Positions 46,110 to 55,902 of a stretch of DNA of 64,000 bases are shown here, piece after piece (position 1 is the first letter of the stretch; each line of letters starts with the position of its first letter). The notes beneath the pieces were generated by a model. The model did not search any database, had not been told where the DNA came from, and saw only the letters and a list, made by a program, of their open reading frames with translations. Source of the DNA: CAIXSC01 sp046349915 (GTDB taxonomy: Bacteria > Planctomycetota > Planctomycetia > Pirellulales > Pirellulaceae); NCBI GenBank assembly GCA_046349915.1, contig JAXMBL010000003.1, positions 992,001 through 1,056,000 on the forward strand. Direction: 5' to 3'. The position numbers and the translations under genes were made by a program.

Positions 46110-46331
46110 TCAGCGGGCGGTGGGAGTTGAAGCATCCTTGCAAGAAACGTCGCCGCCACTGGTCTGTTGCATCGCTTGGTTCGTCGCGTCTTTGGAGCGG
46201 TCAACGACCAGGCGGCCTGACTCAAGTTGTCGACGCTGCAAATCGTCCTCGATCCGAGCCAGATCATTGCCGAACCTAGCGGCGAGTCGATGTCGTGCTT
46301 CTCTGATTTGTTGCGTGATTGGGTTCGTCAT
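46110..46331 (-). CDS. Small protein of unknown function (antitoxin-like N-terminus)
   Basis: 73 residues with GGGGA at 6-8 bp before the ATG. The start MTNPITQQIREARHRLAARF followed by NDLARIEDDLQRRQ-SGR resembles a family of short proteins that often lie beside PIN or RelE-type toxins. No toxin partner is adjacent: the phosphatase gene is 35 bp downstream on the same strand and may be co-transcribed. The C-terminal third looks disordered. The family resemblance is from memory and the call is tentative. Confidence 0.5.
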   Translation of the reverse strand: MTNPITQQIREARHRLAARFGNDLARIEDDLQRRQLESGRLVVDRSKDATNQAMQQTSGGDVSCKDASTPTAR

Positions 46332-46479
46332 CGGAATCCCCAGGTATTTCGGGCGGGGCGCAAATGATTGGTGGTTTCGACGTAGATCAAGTCCATTGGC
46401 TTATTCTAAAGTCGACCAGTGACCGAGATAACCCGGCGCCCAAGTACCATTGATTTCAGAACCTGCTCGATCCGCAGAT

Positions 46480-46601
46480 TGTTGCCTTTGCCTCCGGCAA
46501 AGCGGCGTTGGCCGTCGCCCTGTGATAACTTTCTCCACTCGCGGGCGGCGCTTGCTGGCCGAGCGTTACGCAACTTTTGCGGAGCAAAAGGCGACTGTCG
46601 C
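46480..46601 (+). repeat. 122-bp MITE-like repeat, copy 2
   Basis: Direct-repeat partner of 45157-45278. The internal hairpin is weakened here by changes on one arm (CTGTGA against TCGCGGG), so this copy may be older or no longer constrained. Confidence 0.8.
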
Positions 46602-46702
46602 TCTCCCCGAGCTAGGTCCGCGCCGGCCGTGCGAAAAGGTCGGCGAGTGTGTAGACTGCCACGTACGAATTCGGCACTGACTCAGGCTTTGGGAGGCGTT
46701 GG

Positions 46703-49700
46703 TTGAAGATGATTTCCGCAGCGTTAGTTCTGGTGGCACTGGCCGCGACAGCCGCCAATACTCAAGAAGTGGTTTACGAGGGAACGAGCGGCGCGGGGCA
46801 GGGGAAGCACATTGTCTTCTTGGCGGGCGATCATGAGTATCGCTCCGAGGAGACTCTGCCCGCGCTCGCCCGGATCCTCGCCAAACACCATGGCTTCAAG
46901 TGCACGGTGCTCTTCAACGTCGATCGCGAAACGGGCGAGATCGATCCGGCCGTTTCGAACATGCCGGGCATGGCAGCACTCGAAACAGCCGATCTCGCCG
47001 TGGTGTTCTTGCGATTTCAGAACTATCCGGCCGAGCAGATGCAGCACTTCGATCGCTATTTGCAGCGAGGTGGGGCTGTGCTGGGGCTGCGTACTGCTAC
47101 GCATGCATTCCGGATCAAGGATGGCGAGCCGTTCGCCAAGTATTCACACTCGTACAAGGGAATGGATTACGAACTGGGTTTTGGTCACCAGGTGCTGGGG
47201 CAGACTTGGGTAGGACACTACGGACGGAATCATCAGCAGAGCACACGCATCACCATCGTCGATGGTAAGCAGAGTCATCCGATTCTGCGCGGCGTTAAGG
47301 ACATTTGGGTTCAGGCGGGAGGCTATGTGGGTAAGCCGACCGACGGTGAAATCCTCACCGTGGCGCAGCCCTTGAATGGCATGACGCCAGACTCGCCCGT
47401 GGATGCCAGTAAACCGCCCATGCCCTCCGAGTGGACTCGCAAGTACCGATCGCATTCGGGCAAAGAAGGGCGAGTGTTCACGTCCCTTTACGGAACGCCT
47501 GAGGATTTACTGAACGACGGCTATCGTCGCATGTTGGTGAACGGTTGCTTCTGGGCCGTGGGCCTGGAAGAGTCGATCAAGCCGGATGCCGTGATTGATT
47601 TCGTTGGTCCCTTCGAGCCGAACACGTTCAAGGGAGGTGGTCATGCGCGAGGTGTGAAGCCGCAAGCCTATGCGGGATTCACAAGTCCCATTCCCGCTAA
47701 CCATGATACCGCGGATAAGAAAACGCCCGCGAACCAAAGTAAAGACTCGAAGAAGACTCCCGCTGCCGCTGCTACTCAGTCGTCTACTACTCAGTCGCCT
47801 GCAGCTTCTGCTCCAAACTCGACCAAGTCAGCTGCGAATGCCGGCACCGGCGAGTCGACAAGCGTGCGAGCTGCCACAGGACCTGCTCGATTCGTCAGGA
47901 TTGAATTGCCAGGCGCGAAACGCATTCTGACGCTCGCCGAGGTCGAAGTCTTTAGTGGCGGCAAGAACATCGCGGCTGGCGGCAAAGCGAGCCAATCCAG
48001 CACGTACGGCACCGCAGGGGCTGCCAGAGCCGTCGATGGCAACAAGAATCCCGACTACGGCAAGAATGGGCAAACTCACACCTCCAACGCTGGAGAGTCG
48101 AATGCTTGGTGGGAGCTTGATCTCGGCAAAGTCAGCGACATTGAGAAGATTGGTATTTGGAATCGAGCCGGATTCGAGACTCGTTTAGCGGGATTCACCC
48201 TGACTTTGTTTGACGCGGAACGCAAAGTGGTCTTTCGGGCGGAGAATGTCCCGGCGCCTCGCGGGCTGGAAGTTGACGTGCAGCGAGGTGGAACACTGCG
48301 CTATCTCGAGTACGACGGCAAACCAGGACAAGCAGTGGTCGGTAACGCTGCGGTGGCGTCAGCCGGCAACAAACCTGCCAACACAAAGGCGGGAAAGGCC
48401 AAGACGCCGACGTCGGCTGAACCTGGAATGGTCGAAGTTCCGGCCGACTATCGCGACCCGCTCCCCTTTCGTTTTCTACCAGGAGACATTGTCGCGCAAC
48501 TCGGCAATGGATTGTCTGATCGCATGCAGCACGACGGTTGGTTGGAGACGCTGCTGCAATCGCAGTTGGTCGATCAACAGGTGCGGTTCCGTAACATGAG
48601 TGCGAGCGGCGATCGACCGAACAGCTATCCGCGCAGTGCGGGACAGATGTCGATGACGGCCTATCTGCGACATGTGAAGCCGACGGTTGTCTTTGCGTTC
48701 TTCGGCTACAACGAATCGTTCGATGCGAAGCCCGCCGAATACAAGCAGCAATTGCTCGACTTCATCAAGATCACTCGCAGTGCCAAACCGAATGGAAAGG
48801 ACTTTCCGCGGATCGTGCTGTTCAGTCCCATTGCTCAAGAAGACACTCGCAATCCCAATCTGCCCGATGGCAAGACGCAAAACGTGAGACTAGCCGCTTA
48901 CACGCGAGCCACGGAGGCCGCGGCGAAGGAAGCGGGCGTGGCGTATGTCGATCTCTTTCATCCGACGCTCGAATTGTTCAGCAAGTCCTCGACGCCGCTG
49001 ACGATCAACGGAGTTCATCTTTCCGAGGAAGGCAATCGGCGGTTGGCGGAAATTATCGCGAGTGAGCTTCTGGGCAAGCCCGTGGTCGCCTCGACGTCGC
49101 TTGAGCTTTTGCGTCAAGCAGTACTCGACAAGAACCTCCACTGGTGGAATCGCTATCGCGCCTCGGATGGAAACGATATCTGGGGAGGCCGTTCGAAGCT
49201 GCAATTCGTCAACGACCAAAGCAATGCCGATGTGCTTCAGCCAGAACTCACGATGCTCGACACGATGACCGCCAATCGCGACGTGCTGGTCTGGGCGCGT
49301 GCGGCGGGCAAAGATGCAAAAGTGGATGACAGCAAAGTGCCGCATCCTGTTCCGGTCGTTTCCAACGTGGGAGGCGGTAGCAAGAGCTCGAGTGCGGTCA
49401 AGGAAGGCTCGTTGACCTACTTGAGTGGCGAGGATGTGCTTCCGCATCTGGCAGTGGCCAAGGGATTCGAGGTGAAGCTGTTCGCCGACGAACGTCGTTT
49501 CCCTCAGTTGGCGAACCCCGTGCAGTTGCAGTTCGACACGAAGGATCGGCTCTGGGCCGCCGTCTGGCCGACCTATCCCAAGTGGGAGCCGCTCAAGAAA
49601 ATGGATGACGCGCTAATCATCTTGCACGATGACAATCGCGATGGGGCTGCCGATCGCGTCACGGAATTTGCCAAGGTCCAGAACCCTCTCGGGTTTGAAT

Positions 49701-51895
49701 TCTGGAATGACGGCGTGATTGTGACGTGTCAGTCCGAGTTGTTGTACCTGAAAGACACGGATGGCGACGACAAGGCGGATGTACGGACCATCTTGCTTCA
49801 AGGACTCGATTCGTCCGATACCCACCACGGGGCCAACAACCTGATCTATGGACCGGATGGCGGCATCTATTGGCAAAGTGGAGTGTTCATGGTGCACAAC
49901 CATGAGCATCCCTGGGGGCCTTCTTTGCAATCGGCGGCCTCTGCCATGTATCGCTTCGATCCGCGGCGCTTTACGATTTCGATGCATGCCGCCAACTCGC
50001 CGAATCCGCACGGCATCGCGTTCGACTACTGGGGCTACCACTACGCCACGGATGGCACCGGCGGACGAGCGTTTCAGGTTCGTCCCGAGGGGAATGGCTT
50101 CAAGATGCACGAGTTGCTGAAGAAGGAAGTGCGTCCTGTCACCGCGAGCGAAGTGGTCAGCAGCTCGCACTTCCCCGAGTCGATGCAGGGGGACTTCTTG
50201 ATCTGCAACGTGATTGGTTTCCTGGGAATCAAGCACTATCACCTGGAACGCAATCCCGAGACGGGAACCGTCTGGGGGGAACCCGCGGGCGATGAGTTGA
50301 CGGTGACTGTCACTAATGCGGACGGCAGCAAGACGGAAGACAAGTCGCGTGGGTTGCTGATGAGCGGCAACAAGAACTTTCGTCCTTCCGATGCCATCTT
50401 CGCTCCTGATGGTTCGCTTTACTTCAGCGATTGGCACAATGTCATTATTGGACACATGCAGCACAACGTGCGCGATCCAAATCGCGACCATACGCATGGG
50501 CGGATTTATCGTTTGACCGCGGTCGGTCGTCCTTTGCAGCCGCATGTTCCGATCGACGGTCAGCCAATTCCCGCACTGTTGGAGAACCTCAAGTCGCCGA
50601 TCGATGGAGTTCGGCACCGCACTCGGATTGAGCTGAGTGAACGTAACTCGCAGGAGGTCATCGCGGCGGTCAAGGAATGGATCAAGCAGTTCGATCCGAA
50701 GAAGAAAGAGGATGCTCATCATCTGCTCGAAGCGCTTTGGCTACATCAGCAGCACAATGTGCGGGATCTGGAATTGCTCGAGTTGGTGTTGAACTCGCCC
50801 GAGCCGCACGCGCGCATTGCCGCGAAGACCGTGCAGCATTTTTGGGTGAATGTGGAGAAGACGTTGCGGGGCGGCGTCATTGCCGAGGCCGCGCTCGCTT
50901 CCTCCCAGAAGTCCGGCATCCTGAGCGACACTCCGCAGCTCACTACGATTCGAGTGGCGACAGTGCCTGAGAAGATGATGTATGACGTGCGCGAGTTGAC
51001 CGTGAAGCCCGGCAAGAAGGTCAAGTTGACGTTTGCGAACTACGATTTCATGCCGCACAACATGCTGCTGGTCAAACCGGGAAAGGCCGACGATGTGGGG
51101 CTCGCGGCCATCAACCTGGGAGCTCGTGGATTTGACCTGGGATTCGTTCCCGAGAGCTCGGACATTCTATGGCATAGCCCTCTGGTCGATTTTGGACAGG
51201 AAGAGGTGATCGAATTTACCGCGCCGATGGAGGAGGGCGCCTATCCCTACATCTGCTCTTTCCCAGGCCATCATCGGTTAATGCGTGGAACTCTTTTTGT
51301 CACGGAGAATCTCAAGGAGTTTCTCGCCAAGAATCCGCAGCAAGAGATCAAGGTGACCGAGTGGAAACATGGCGACTTGACGGCGGACCTGAAGCGAGTG
51401 GGAGAACATCGGAGTTTTGCGACGGGCAAGCAGTTGTTCGCCGCGCTGGGCTGCATTCAATGTCATCGAATGAGCAAGGACGACTCCGCGGGAGCGCCCA
51501 GTCTCGGCGGCGTGGGGCAAGCGGTTGGTCCGAACATCGACGACACGGTGAAGAAGTACAAAGGAGATGCGAGCGCGCTACTGCGAGAGATTCTTGAATC
51601 CTCGCGCAACATCGACGACAAGTACCGGCAAGTCATCGTCGCTCTTGAGGATGGCAAGTCGCATGTCGGCGTGATCGCCGCGGAAGACGAGTCGACACTG
51701 ACGCTCCTTTCCGGCAGTCCGCCCAAGGAGCTGCGCATCTCCAAACGTTCGATCGATGATCGCGCAAAGTCACCCTTGTCGATTATGCCCAGTGGTTTGC
51801 TGAATACACTCGACAAAGAACAGATTCTTGACCTGCTTGCCTATCTGCTCGCAGGCGGTAAGCCAGATCACTCGGCGTTTCATCATCACCATTAG
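46703..51895 (+). CDS. Six-module secreted protein: ThuA, discoidin, SGNH, beta-propeller, cupredoxin, cytochrome c
   Basis: 1,730 residues. The TTG at 46703 is the likely start because GGGAGG lies 7 bp upstream; an ATG at 46709 is the alternative. A short Sec signal is followed by a ThuA-like domain (about 35-300), a Ser/Thr/Ala/Lys linker, an F5/8C discoidin domain (about 390-530, ASQSSTYG, WWELDLGK) and an SGNH-hydrolase-like domain (about 590-775, GYNES, NGVHLSEEGN). Then comes a PVC-type membrane-bound-dehydrogenase propeller (about 905-1300, FEVKLFADER). An auracyanin-like cupredoxin has copper ligands His1452, Cys1518, His1523 and Met1527. The C-terminal cytochrome c has CIQCH (1584-1588) and Met1695 in MPSG. 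It ends in a natural HHHH. It probably oxidises a carbohydrate and passes electrons through copper to heme. The sulfatase begins 22 bp downstream. Confidence 0.88.
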   Translation: MKMISAALVLVALAATAANTQEVVYEGTSGAGQGKHIVFLAGDHEYRSEETLPALARILAKHHGFKCTVLFNVDRETGEIDPAVSNMPGMAALETADLAVVFLRFQNYPAEQMQHFDRYLQRGGAVLGLRTATHAFRIKDGEPFAKYSHSYKGMDYELGFGHQVLGQTWVGHYGRNHQQSTRITIVDGKQSHPILRGVKDIWVQAGGYVGKPTDGEILTVAQPLNGMTPDSPVDASKPPMPSEWTRKYRSHSGKEGRVFTSLYGTPEDLLNDGYRRMLVNGCFWAVGLEESIKPDAVIDFVGPFEPNTFKGGGHARGVKPQAYAGFTSPIPANHDTADKKTPANQSKDSKKTPAAAATQSSTTQSPAASAPNSTKSAANAGTGESTSVRAATGPARFVRIELPGAKRILTLAEVEVFSGGKNIAAGGKASQSSTYGTAGAARAVDGNKNPDYGKNGQTHTSNAGESNAWWELDLGKVSDIEKIGIWNRAGFETRLAGFTLTLFDAERKVVFRAENVPAPRGLEVDVQRGGTLRYLEYDGKPGQAVVGNAAVASAGNKPANTKAGKAKTPTSAEPGMVEVPADYRDPLPFRFLPGDIVAQLGNGLSDRMQHDGWLETLLQSQLVDQQVRFRNMSASGDRPNSYPRSAGQMSMTAYLRHVKPTVVFAFFGYNESFDAKPAEYKQQLLDFIKITRSAKPNGKDFPRIVLFSPIAQEDTRNPNLPDGKTQNVRLAAYTRATEAAAKEAGVAYVDLFHPTLELFSKSSTPLTINGVHLSEEGNRRLAEIIASELLGKPVVASTSLELLRQAVLDKNLHWWNRYRASDGNDIWGGRSKLQFVNDQSNADVLQPELTMLDTMTANRDVLVWARAAGKDAKVDDSKVPHPVPVVSNVGGGSKSSSAVKEGSLTYLSGEDVLPHLAVAKGFEVKLFADERRFPQLANPVQLQFDTKDRLWAAVWPTYPKWEPLKKMDDALIILHDDNRDGAADRVTEFAKVQNPLGFEFWNDGVIVTCQSELLYLKDTDGDDKADVRTILLQGLDSSDTHHGANNLIYGPDGGIYWQSGVFMVHNHEHPWGPSLQSAASAMYRFDPRRFTISMHAANSPNPHGIAFDYWGYHYATDGTGGRAFQVRPEGNGFKMHELLKKEVRPVTASEVVSSSHFPESMQGDFLICNVIGFLGIKHYHLERNPETGTVWGEPAGDELTVTVTNADGSKTEDKSRGLLMSGNKNFRPSDAIFAPDGSLYFSDWHNVIIGHMQHNVRDPNRDHTHGRIYRLTAVGRPLQPHVPIDGQPIPALLENLKSPIDGVRHRTRIELSERNSQEVIAAVKEWIKQFDPKKKEDAHHLLEALWLHQQHNVRDLELLELVLNSPEPHARIAAKTVQHFWVNVEKTLRGGVIAEAALASSQKSGILSDTPQLTTIRVATVPEKMMYDVRELTVKPGKKVKLTFANYDFMPHNMLLVKPGKADDVGLAAINLGARGFDLGFVPESSDILWHSPLVDFGQEEVIEFTAPMEEGAYPYICSFPGHHRLMRGTLFVTENLKEFLAKNPQQEIKVTEWKHGDLTADLKRVGEHRSFATGKQLFAALGCIQCHRMSKDDSAGAPSLGGVGQAVGPNIDDTVKKYKGDASALLREILESSRNIDDKYRQVIVALEDGKSHVGVIAAEDESTLTLLSGSPPKELRISKRSIDDRAKSPLSIMPSGLLNTLDKEQILDLLAYLLAGGKPDHSAFHHHH

Positions 51896-51917
51896 TGCCG
51901 AAAGGGAATTTCCCAAG

Positions 51918-53309
51918 ATGCGTTGTCTCGTTGTCATTGTCTGCCTGTTGGCGATCGGGCTTTTCGGTGGCCAAGCGGTTAACGCTGCCGAGAAGCCAAA
52001 CATCCTGTTGATCGTGGGAGACGACATGGGCTATGCCGATGTCGGGTTCCACGGTGGCGAGGATATTCCCACGCCTCATTTGGACGCGTTGGCGAAATCG
52101 GGGGCTCAATACACGAGTGGATATGTGACAGGCCCCTACTGTTCGCCCACTCGCGCGGGCCTACTGACGGGACGTTACCAACAGCGGTTTGGCCATGAGT
52201 TCAATCCTAGCGGCGGCAAGGCCGGATTGCCGGTAACGGAGAAAACGATTGCGGACCGACTGAAGCAGGCGGGCTACGCGACCGGTCTGGTTGGCAAGTG
52301 GCATTTGGGTTCGAACGAGGCGATGCACCCTCAGGCTCGGGGATTCGATGAGTTTTTCGGGTTTCTGGGAGGGGCGCATAGCTTCTTCGACGCCGCGGGC
52401 ATCATGCGCGGTAAGGAGCCAGTGAAGGAGTTGGATTACACGACTGATGCGTTTGGTCGAGAAGCGTCTGCATTTGTGGAACGCCATCAGGGGAAACCAT
52501 GGTTTCTCTATTTGGCATTCAATGCCGTGCACACTCCGATGCACGCGACCGATGATCGCTTGGCGAAGTTCGCCAACGTCGCCGACAAACAACGTCGCAC
52601 CTACAACGCCATGATGCTGGCGATGGATGACGCGATTGGCGTGGTTCTGAAGAAGCTAGCCGCGACGGGGCAAGACAAGAACACGTTGGTGATGTTCATC
52701 AGCGACAATGGCGGCCCGACGATGCCAGGAGTGACGGTGAACGGTTCGGTGAACTTACCGCTGCGTGGATCGAAGCGGACGACGTTGGAAGGGGGGATTC
52801 GAGTGCCGTTTGTTGTGTCATGGCCGGGGCGTGTGAAACCTGCCGTCGTTCATACGCCGGTAATTCAGCTCGATCTCACCGCCACGGCGCTCGCGGTCGC
52901 GGGCGTCGAGTTGAACGAGAAGATCGAGGGAGTGAACTTGTTGCCTTACCTCGAGGGCGCCAAGAGCGGCTCGCCGCACGATGCGCTCTTCTGGCGATTT
53001 GGCAAGCAAATGGCGGTTCGCTCGGGAGACTACAAACTGGTGCGTTACGACTCGAACGCGGATTCGCTGACGGGAAAGTCGAATCAACCCGTTTCGGCGG
53101 CTCGGTTGTACGATCTGTCGAAGGATGTCGGTGAAACCAAAGACTTGGCGGAAGCCATGCCTGAAAAAGTGAAGGAACTTCAGGCCAAGTGGGATCAATG
53201 GAATCACGCAAACGTCAAGCCGCTTTGGGGTGGCGGCGGCGGCGGTGACGGCGCCGAGCCTGGAAAGGCTGCGAAGAAAAACAAGAAACAAGGAAAGGCG
53301 ACGAACTGA
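51918..53309 (+). CDS. Secreted sulfatase (Cys-type), second copy
   Basis: 463 residues from the ATG at 51918, where the Sec signal begins (MRCLVVIVCLLAIGLF); a longer frame overlaps the previous gene. EKPNILLIVGDDMGYADVG binds the metal, and CSPTRAGLLTG carries Cys75 for formylglycine. GKWHLG and ISDNGG complete the site. The tail is unusual: a glycine run (WGGGGGGDG) followed by a lysine-rich end (KAAKKNKKQGK), perhaps for binding anionic glycans or the cell surface. It differs from the sulfatase at 29-30 kb and is probably specific for another sulfated sugar. It shares an operon with the six-module protein. Confidence 0.93.
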   Translation: MRCLVVIVCLLAIGLFGGQAVNAAEKPNILLIVGDDMGYADVGFHGGEDIPTPHLDALAKSGAQYTSGYVTGPYCSPTRAGLLTGRYQQRFGHEFNPSGGKAGLPVTEKTIADRLKQAGYATGLVGKWHLGSNEAMHPQARGFDEFFGFLGGAHSFFDAAGIMRGKEPVKELDYTTDAFGREASAFVERHQGKPWFLYLAFNAVHTPMHATDDRLAKFANVADKQRRTYNAMMLAMDDAIGVVLKKLAATGQDKNTLVMFISDNGGPTMPGVTVNGSVNLPLRGSKRTTLEGGIRVPFVVSWPGRVKPAVVHTPVIQLDLTATALAVAGVELNEKIEGVNLLPYLEGAKSGSPHDALFWRFGKQMAVRSGDYKLVRYDSNADSLTGKSNQPVSAARLYDLSKDVGETKDLAEAMPEKVKELQAKWDQWNHANVKPLWGGGGGGDGAEPGKAAKKNKKQGKATN

Positions 53310-53352
53310 TCTGGGCGGGTTCAGGTGTGAAGACCACTGGTTTCTTGGGTTG

Positions 53353-54456
53353 TCAGTCGACACGATGCAATTCGGTCCAGATGGCGGCGAACCACAACTG
53401 GGCCGCTCGCCGTTGGCCGATGCCGGAGAAGTGCCGCATCGTCTGCGGGCCGCCGCGGTTCTCGGCGTCCAACACATCGGTGTCGGGCCCCGGCCTAAAG
53501 CCGGGCAGCTTCCATAGATCGCCGATTGCGCCGCGAATGGTCTCCTCTTGAGGCGGCGCGCGATACACGGTTGGATGCAGCGTCGATTTCGCGGGTAACC
53601 AAGGAACGTCGAGATTCCACGCCTGCATCGCGGAGTCTCGTATTGTCTTGACTCTGGCGACGTAGTCGGTACGCGAGGTTTTCTCGATCACATCTGATTC
53701 ACCCTGCTGCCACAACACCGCGCGAAAGTCGCCCGCCTTCTTCCCCGCCGTCACCAAGTCGGCAAATAGCTTGCCGTCGGTGGACCATTGGCGAGTCGAC
53801 GTGCCTCCCACGGCCGCATTGACAAAACCCACCGGTACTCGCAGCAGAGGGACAAGAATGTCCCCGAGGGCGGGCCACAACGATCCCTTCGGACCGGCAT
53901 GCGGAATCGGATCGTTCGCAACTTGCCAGCGATCCTCGCGCCAGTTGAAGGTCGCCACTCGTTGTTGAGATTCTTCAACTCTCAAGTTTTCGTCGTTCGC
54001 TCCGACCGCATACGATTGACCGGCAACGACAAATACCTCGCCCACTCCAAACGGCTCCAACACAAGAGATTCCGAGCTGCTGTGCTTCAGCTCCATGCGA
54101 TACCAGCCGCCCGCCAGCACTCGGAGCAAACTTGTGAATTTCCCGTCAACAGACTCGACTCGAAGGGGCGTCCAATCGACGGCGGCCCCAAAAGCGTGGT
54201 CAAGTGGCACAATGCGTCCCTGCCAACCTTCATGCGACGCAGCTTTAGCCGTCCAGGCCAGTCTGACATCGGCCCAACCGCGACCATTTCTCTCCATGGC
54301 GTTGACCGGCGCGGTGCGAGGGTCAAAGCCGTGGCGTTGGATGACTTGATGCGGTTGCGGATGGATGACTCGCGGTTCTTCCCCGCGGACGTGATGCGTC
54401 ATCAACAAGAAAGCAACCCACACGAGAACTCGCCGGAGATCATGGAGCCATTGCAT
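53353..54456 (-). CDS. Secreted SASA-family acetylesterase, second copy
   Basis: 367 residues with a signal-like N-terminus (LVWVAFLLMTHHVRG). A beta-rich N-terminal part (about 25-135) precedes the SGNH fold: VVAGQSYAVG with Ser148, NAAVGGTSTRQW, LWQQGESD and a catalytic His in RHFSGIGQ. The substrate is probably an acetylated sugar. It converges with the sulfatase 43 bp away and is followed on its own strand by no close gene. The DUF1501 gene lies 54 bp upstream on the same strand. Confidence 0.88.
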   Translation of the reverse strand: MQWLHDLRRVLVWVAFLLMTHHVRGEEPRVIHPQPHQVIQRHGFDPRTAPVNAMERNGRGWADVRLAWTAKAASHEGWQGRIVPLDHAFGAAVDWTPLRVESVDGKFTSLLRVLAGGWYRMELKHSSSESLVLEPFGVGEVFVVAGQSYAVGANDENLRVEESQQRVATFNWREDRWQVANDPIPHAGPKGSLWPALGDILVPLLRVPVGFVNAAVGGTSTRQWSTDGKLFADLVTAGKKAGDFRAVLWQQGESDVIEKTSRTDYVARVKTIRDSAMQAWNLDVPWLPAKSTLHPTVYRAPPQEETIRGAIGDLWKLPGFRPGPDTDVLDAENRGGPQTMRHFSGIGQRRAAQLWFAAIWTELHRVD

Positions 54457-54510
54457 GGAAGTTGCTCGACTGTTGGGGCTGGTGAATGGGCCGAGATCGT
54501 ATGGACTGCT

Positions 54511-55902
54511 TTAGGTCAGGATCTGGCGGATGGGTTCACCGCCTTGCGCGATTTTGTGCGGGCGATTCGTTCGATCGTAGACCATAGTGTCGGGGTTCAT
54601 GCCCAGCAATTGGTAAATCGTGGCACAGATATCTGCGGGGCGAACAGGGCCGTCGACGGGCCAGGCTGCGTGAGCGTCGGAGGCGCCATGCACCGTCCCT
54701 CCGCGAATGCCGGCGCCTGCCAGAACCGTGGAATAACAGTGCATCCAATGGTCGCGGCCAGCGGTCGCGTTGACGCCCGGCGTACGGCCGAAGTCGGTGG
54801 TCAAAACGACCAGCGTCTCGTCCAAGCAGCCGCTACGGTCCAAGTCCTCGAGCAGCGCCGAGTAGACTCGATCGACCTGCGGCAAGTAAGAACGCAGGAT
54901 CGAAAAGTTGTGCTCGTGAGTATCCCAGCCGTAATCCGCCACGCCTGGATAGGAACCGTAGTACCAAGTCCAGATGACGTTCACGAACTTGACGCCCGCG
55001 GCGGCGAGCTTCGTGGCGATGAACGCGCTGTTGCCAAAAAGGGTGTTTCCATACCGAGCTTTGACTTGATCATCGATGTGCTTGGGGTCGAAGCAGTCGC
55101 GCAACTGAGGAGTTGTCAGCACCTCGTACGCCAACTCCTGAAAGCCGCGAAACTGGGCAAGCGGGTCGGAGGTCGAGGGGAACTGCGAAGAGACCCGGTG
55201 CAATAGTTCTCGTCGCTCGTCGAGTCGTTGCGGCGAAATGCCTTCGCGCAGCAGCGAATCTTCGAGTCGTGGGATTCCTCGGATGAGCGGCGGATTGGGA
55301 CGCTGATTCAGTACGGCGCCCGCGTCGAACTCGGGTTTAGCGCGAGCTTGCAGCGGTGCATAACGAGGTCCGAGGAAGCCTGGTCCGGGGCCGGTTTCGC
55401 CCACCACGTTGAGTGGATTGGGAAGACTGACGTACGCGGGCAGGGTCTGCCCCGCGGGCTTGAAGTACTCGCAGACCGACCCCATGCTCGGCGGCAAACC
55501 ATATTCGCTCAATTCCTGCATGCCCGACGGAGATTCAAAGCCGGAGAAGCTGGGAATCTCGTTGTGGCAACCCGCTCGATGATGAACGGCTCGCAGGATG
55601 GCGGAGCGATGCATCCAGCGCGCCATGCCCGGTAGAAGTTCGCAGATTTCAATACCCGGTACATTCGTGGCAATGGGGGAGAACTCGCCCCTGATTTGCG
55701 CGGGCGCCTTCGGCTTCATGTCGAACATATCCTGCGACGGCGCCCCGCCGTGCAGGTAAAGAAAGATGACGCTTTTGGCTTTACCAAACGAGCTATCCGC
55801 CGTCGCTCGAACCGGATTGATGACCGTGGGCAGCAGGCCAGCCCCAAGTGCCGCAGCCGTCGGCCCACGCAGGAACTCGCGACGGTTGAGTGGAGTTGGC
55901 AT
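54511..55902 (-). CDS. DUF1501 family protein (Tat-exported, sulfatase-fold-like)
   Basis: 463 residues from the ATG at 55902. The start MPTPLNRREFLRGPTAAALG is a twin-arginine signal. IFLYLHGGAPSQDMFDMKP is the typical DUF1501 opening, and LVVLTTDFGRTPG with GRDHW and MLGMNP near the end are standard family blocks related to the alkaline-phosphatase/sulfatase superfamily. These proteins are abundant in planctomycetes, usually beside PSCyt-type cytochrome proteins; their reaction is unknown. It is divergent from the ThuA gene, with 261 bp between starts. Confidence 0.9.
   Translation of the reverse strand: MPTPLNRREFLRGPTAAALGAGLLPTVINPVRATADSSFGKAKSVIFLYLHGGAPSQDMFDMKPKAPAQIRGEFSPIATNVPGIEICELLPGMARWMHRSAILRAVHHRAGCHNEIPSFSGFESPSGMQELSEYGLPPSMGSVCEYFKPAGQTLPAYVSLPNPLNVVGETGPGPGFLGPRYAPLQARAKPEFDAGAVLNQRPNPPLIRGIPRLEDSLLREGISPQRLDERRELLHRVSSQFPSTSDPLAQFRGFQELAYEVLTTPQLRDCFDPKHIDDQVKARYGNTLFGNSAFIATKLAAAGVKFVNVIWTWYYGSYPGVADYGWDTHEHNFSILRSYLPQVDRVYSALLEDLDRSGCLDETLVVLTTDFGRTPGVNATAGRDHWMHCYSTVLAGAGIRGGTVHGASDAHAAWPVDGPVRPADICATIYQLLGMNPDTMVYDRTNRPHKIAQGGEPIRQILT

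Larger units (their letters stand above)
46075..46702. other. Intergenic region with small ORF and MITE-like repeat, copy 2
   Basis: 628 bp between the phosphatase gene and the giant ThuA fusion gene. It contains a 73-codon minus-strand frame (listed separately) and the second 122-bp repeat. The stretch from 46602 to 46702 should carry the promoter of the giant gene; no clear hexamers were recognised. Confidence 0.6.

Noticed and set aside
51884..51895. Terminal HHHH as an engineered tag
   Set aside because: It is four residues in a natural planctomycete gene with ordinary flanking sequence; no vector sequence is present.
53788..55206. 472-codon plus-strand frame across the SASA esterase and DUF1501 genes
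   Set aside because: It is antisense to two well-supported genes and spans their boundary; no domain is visible.
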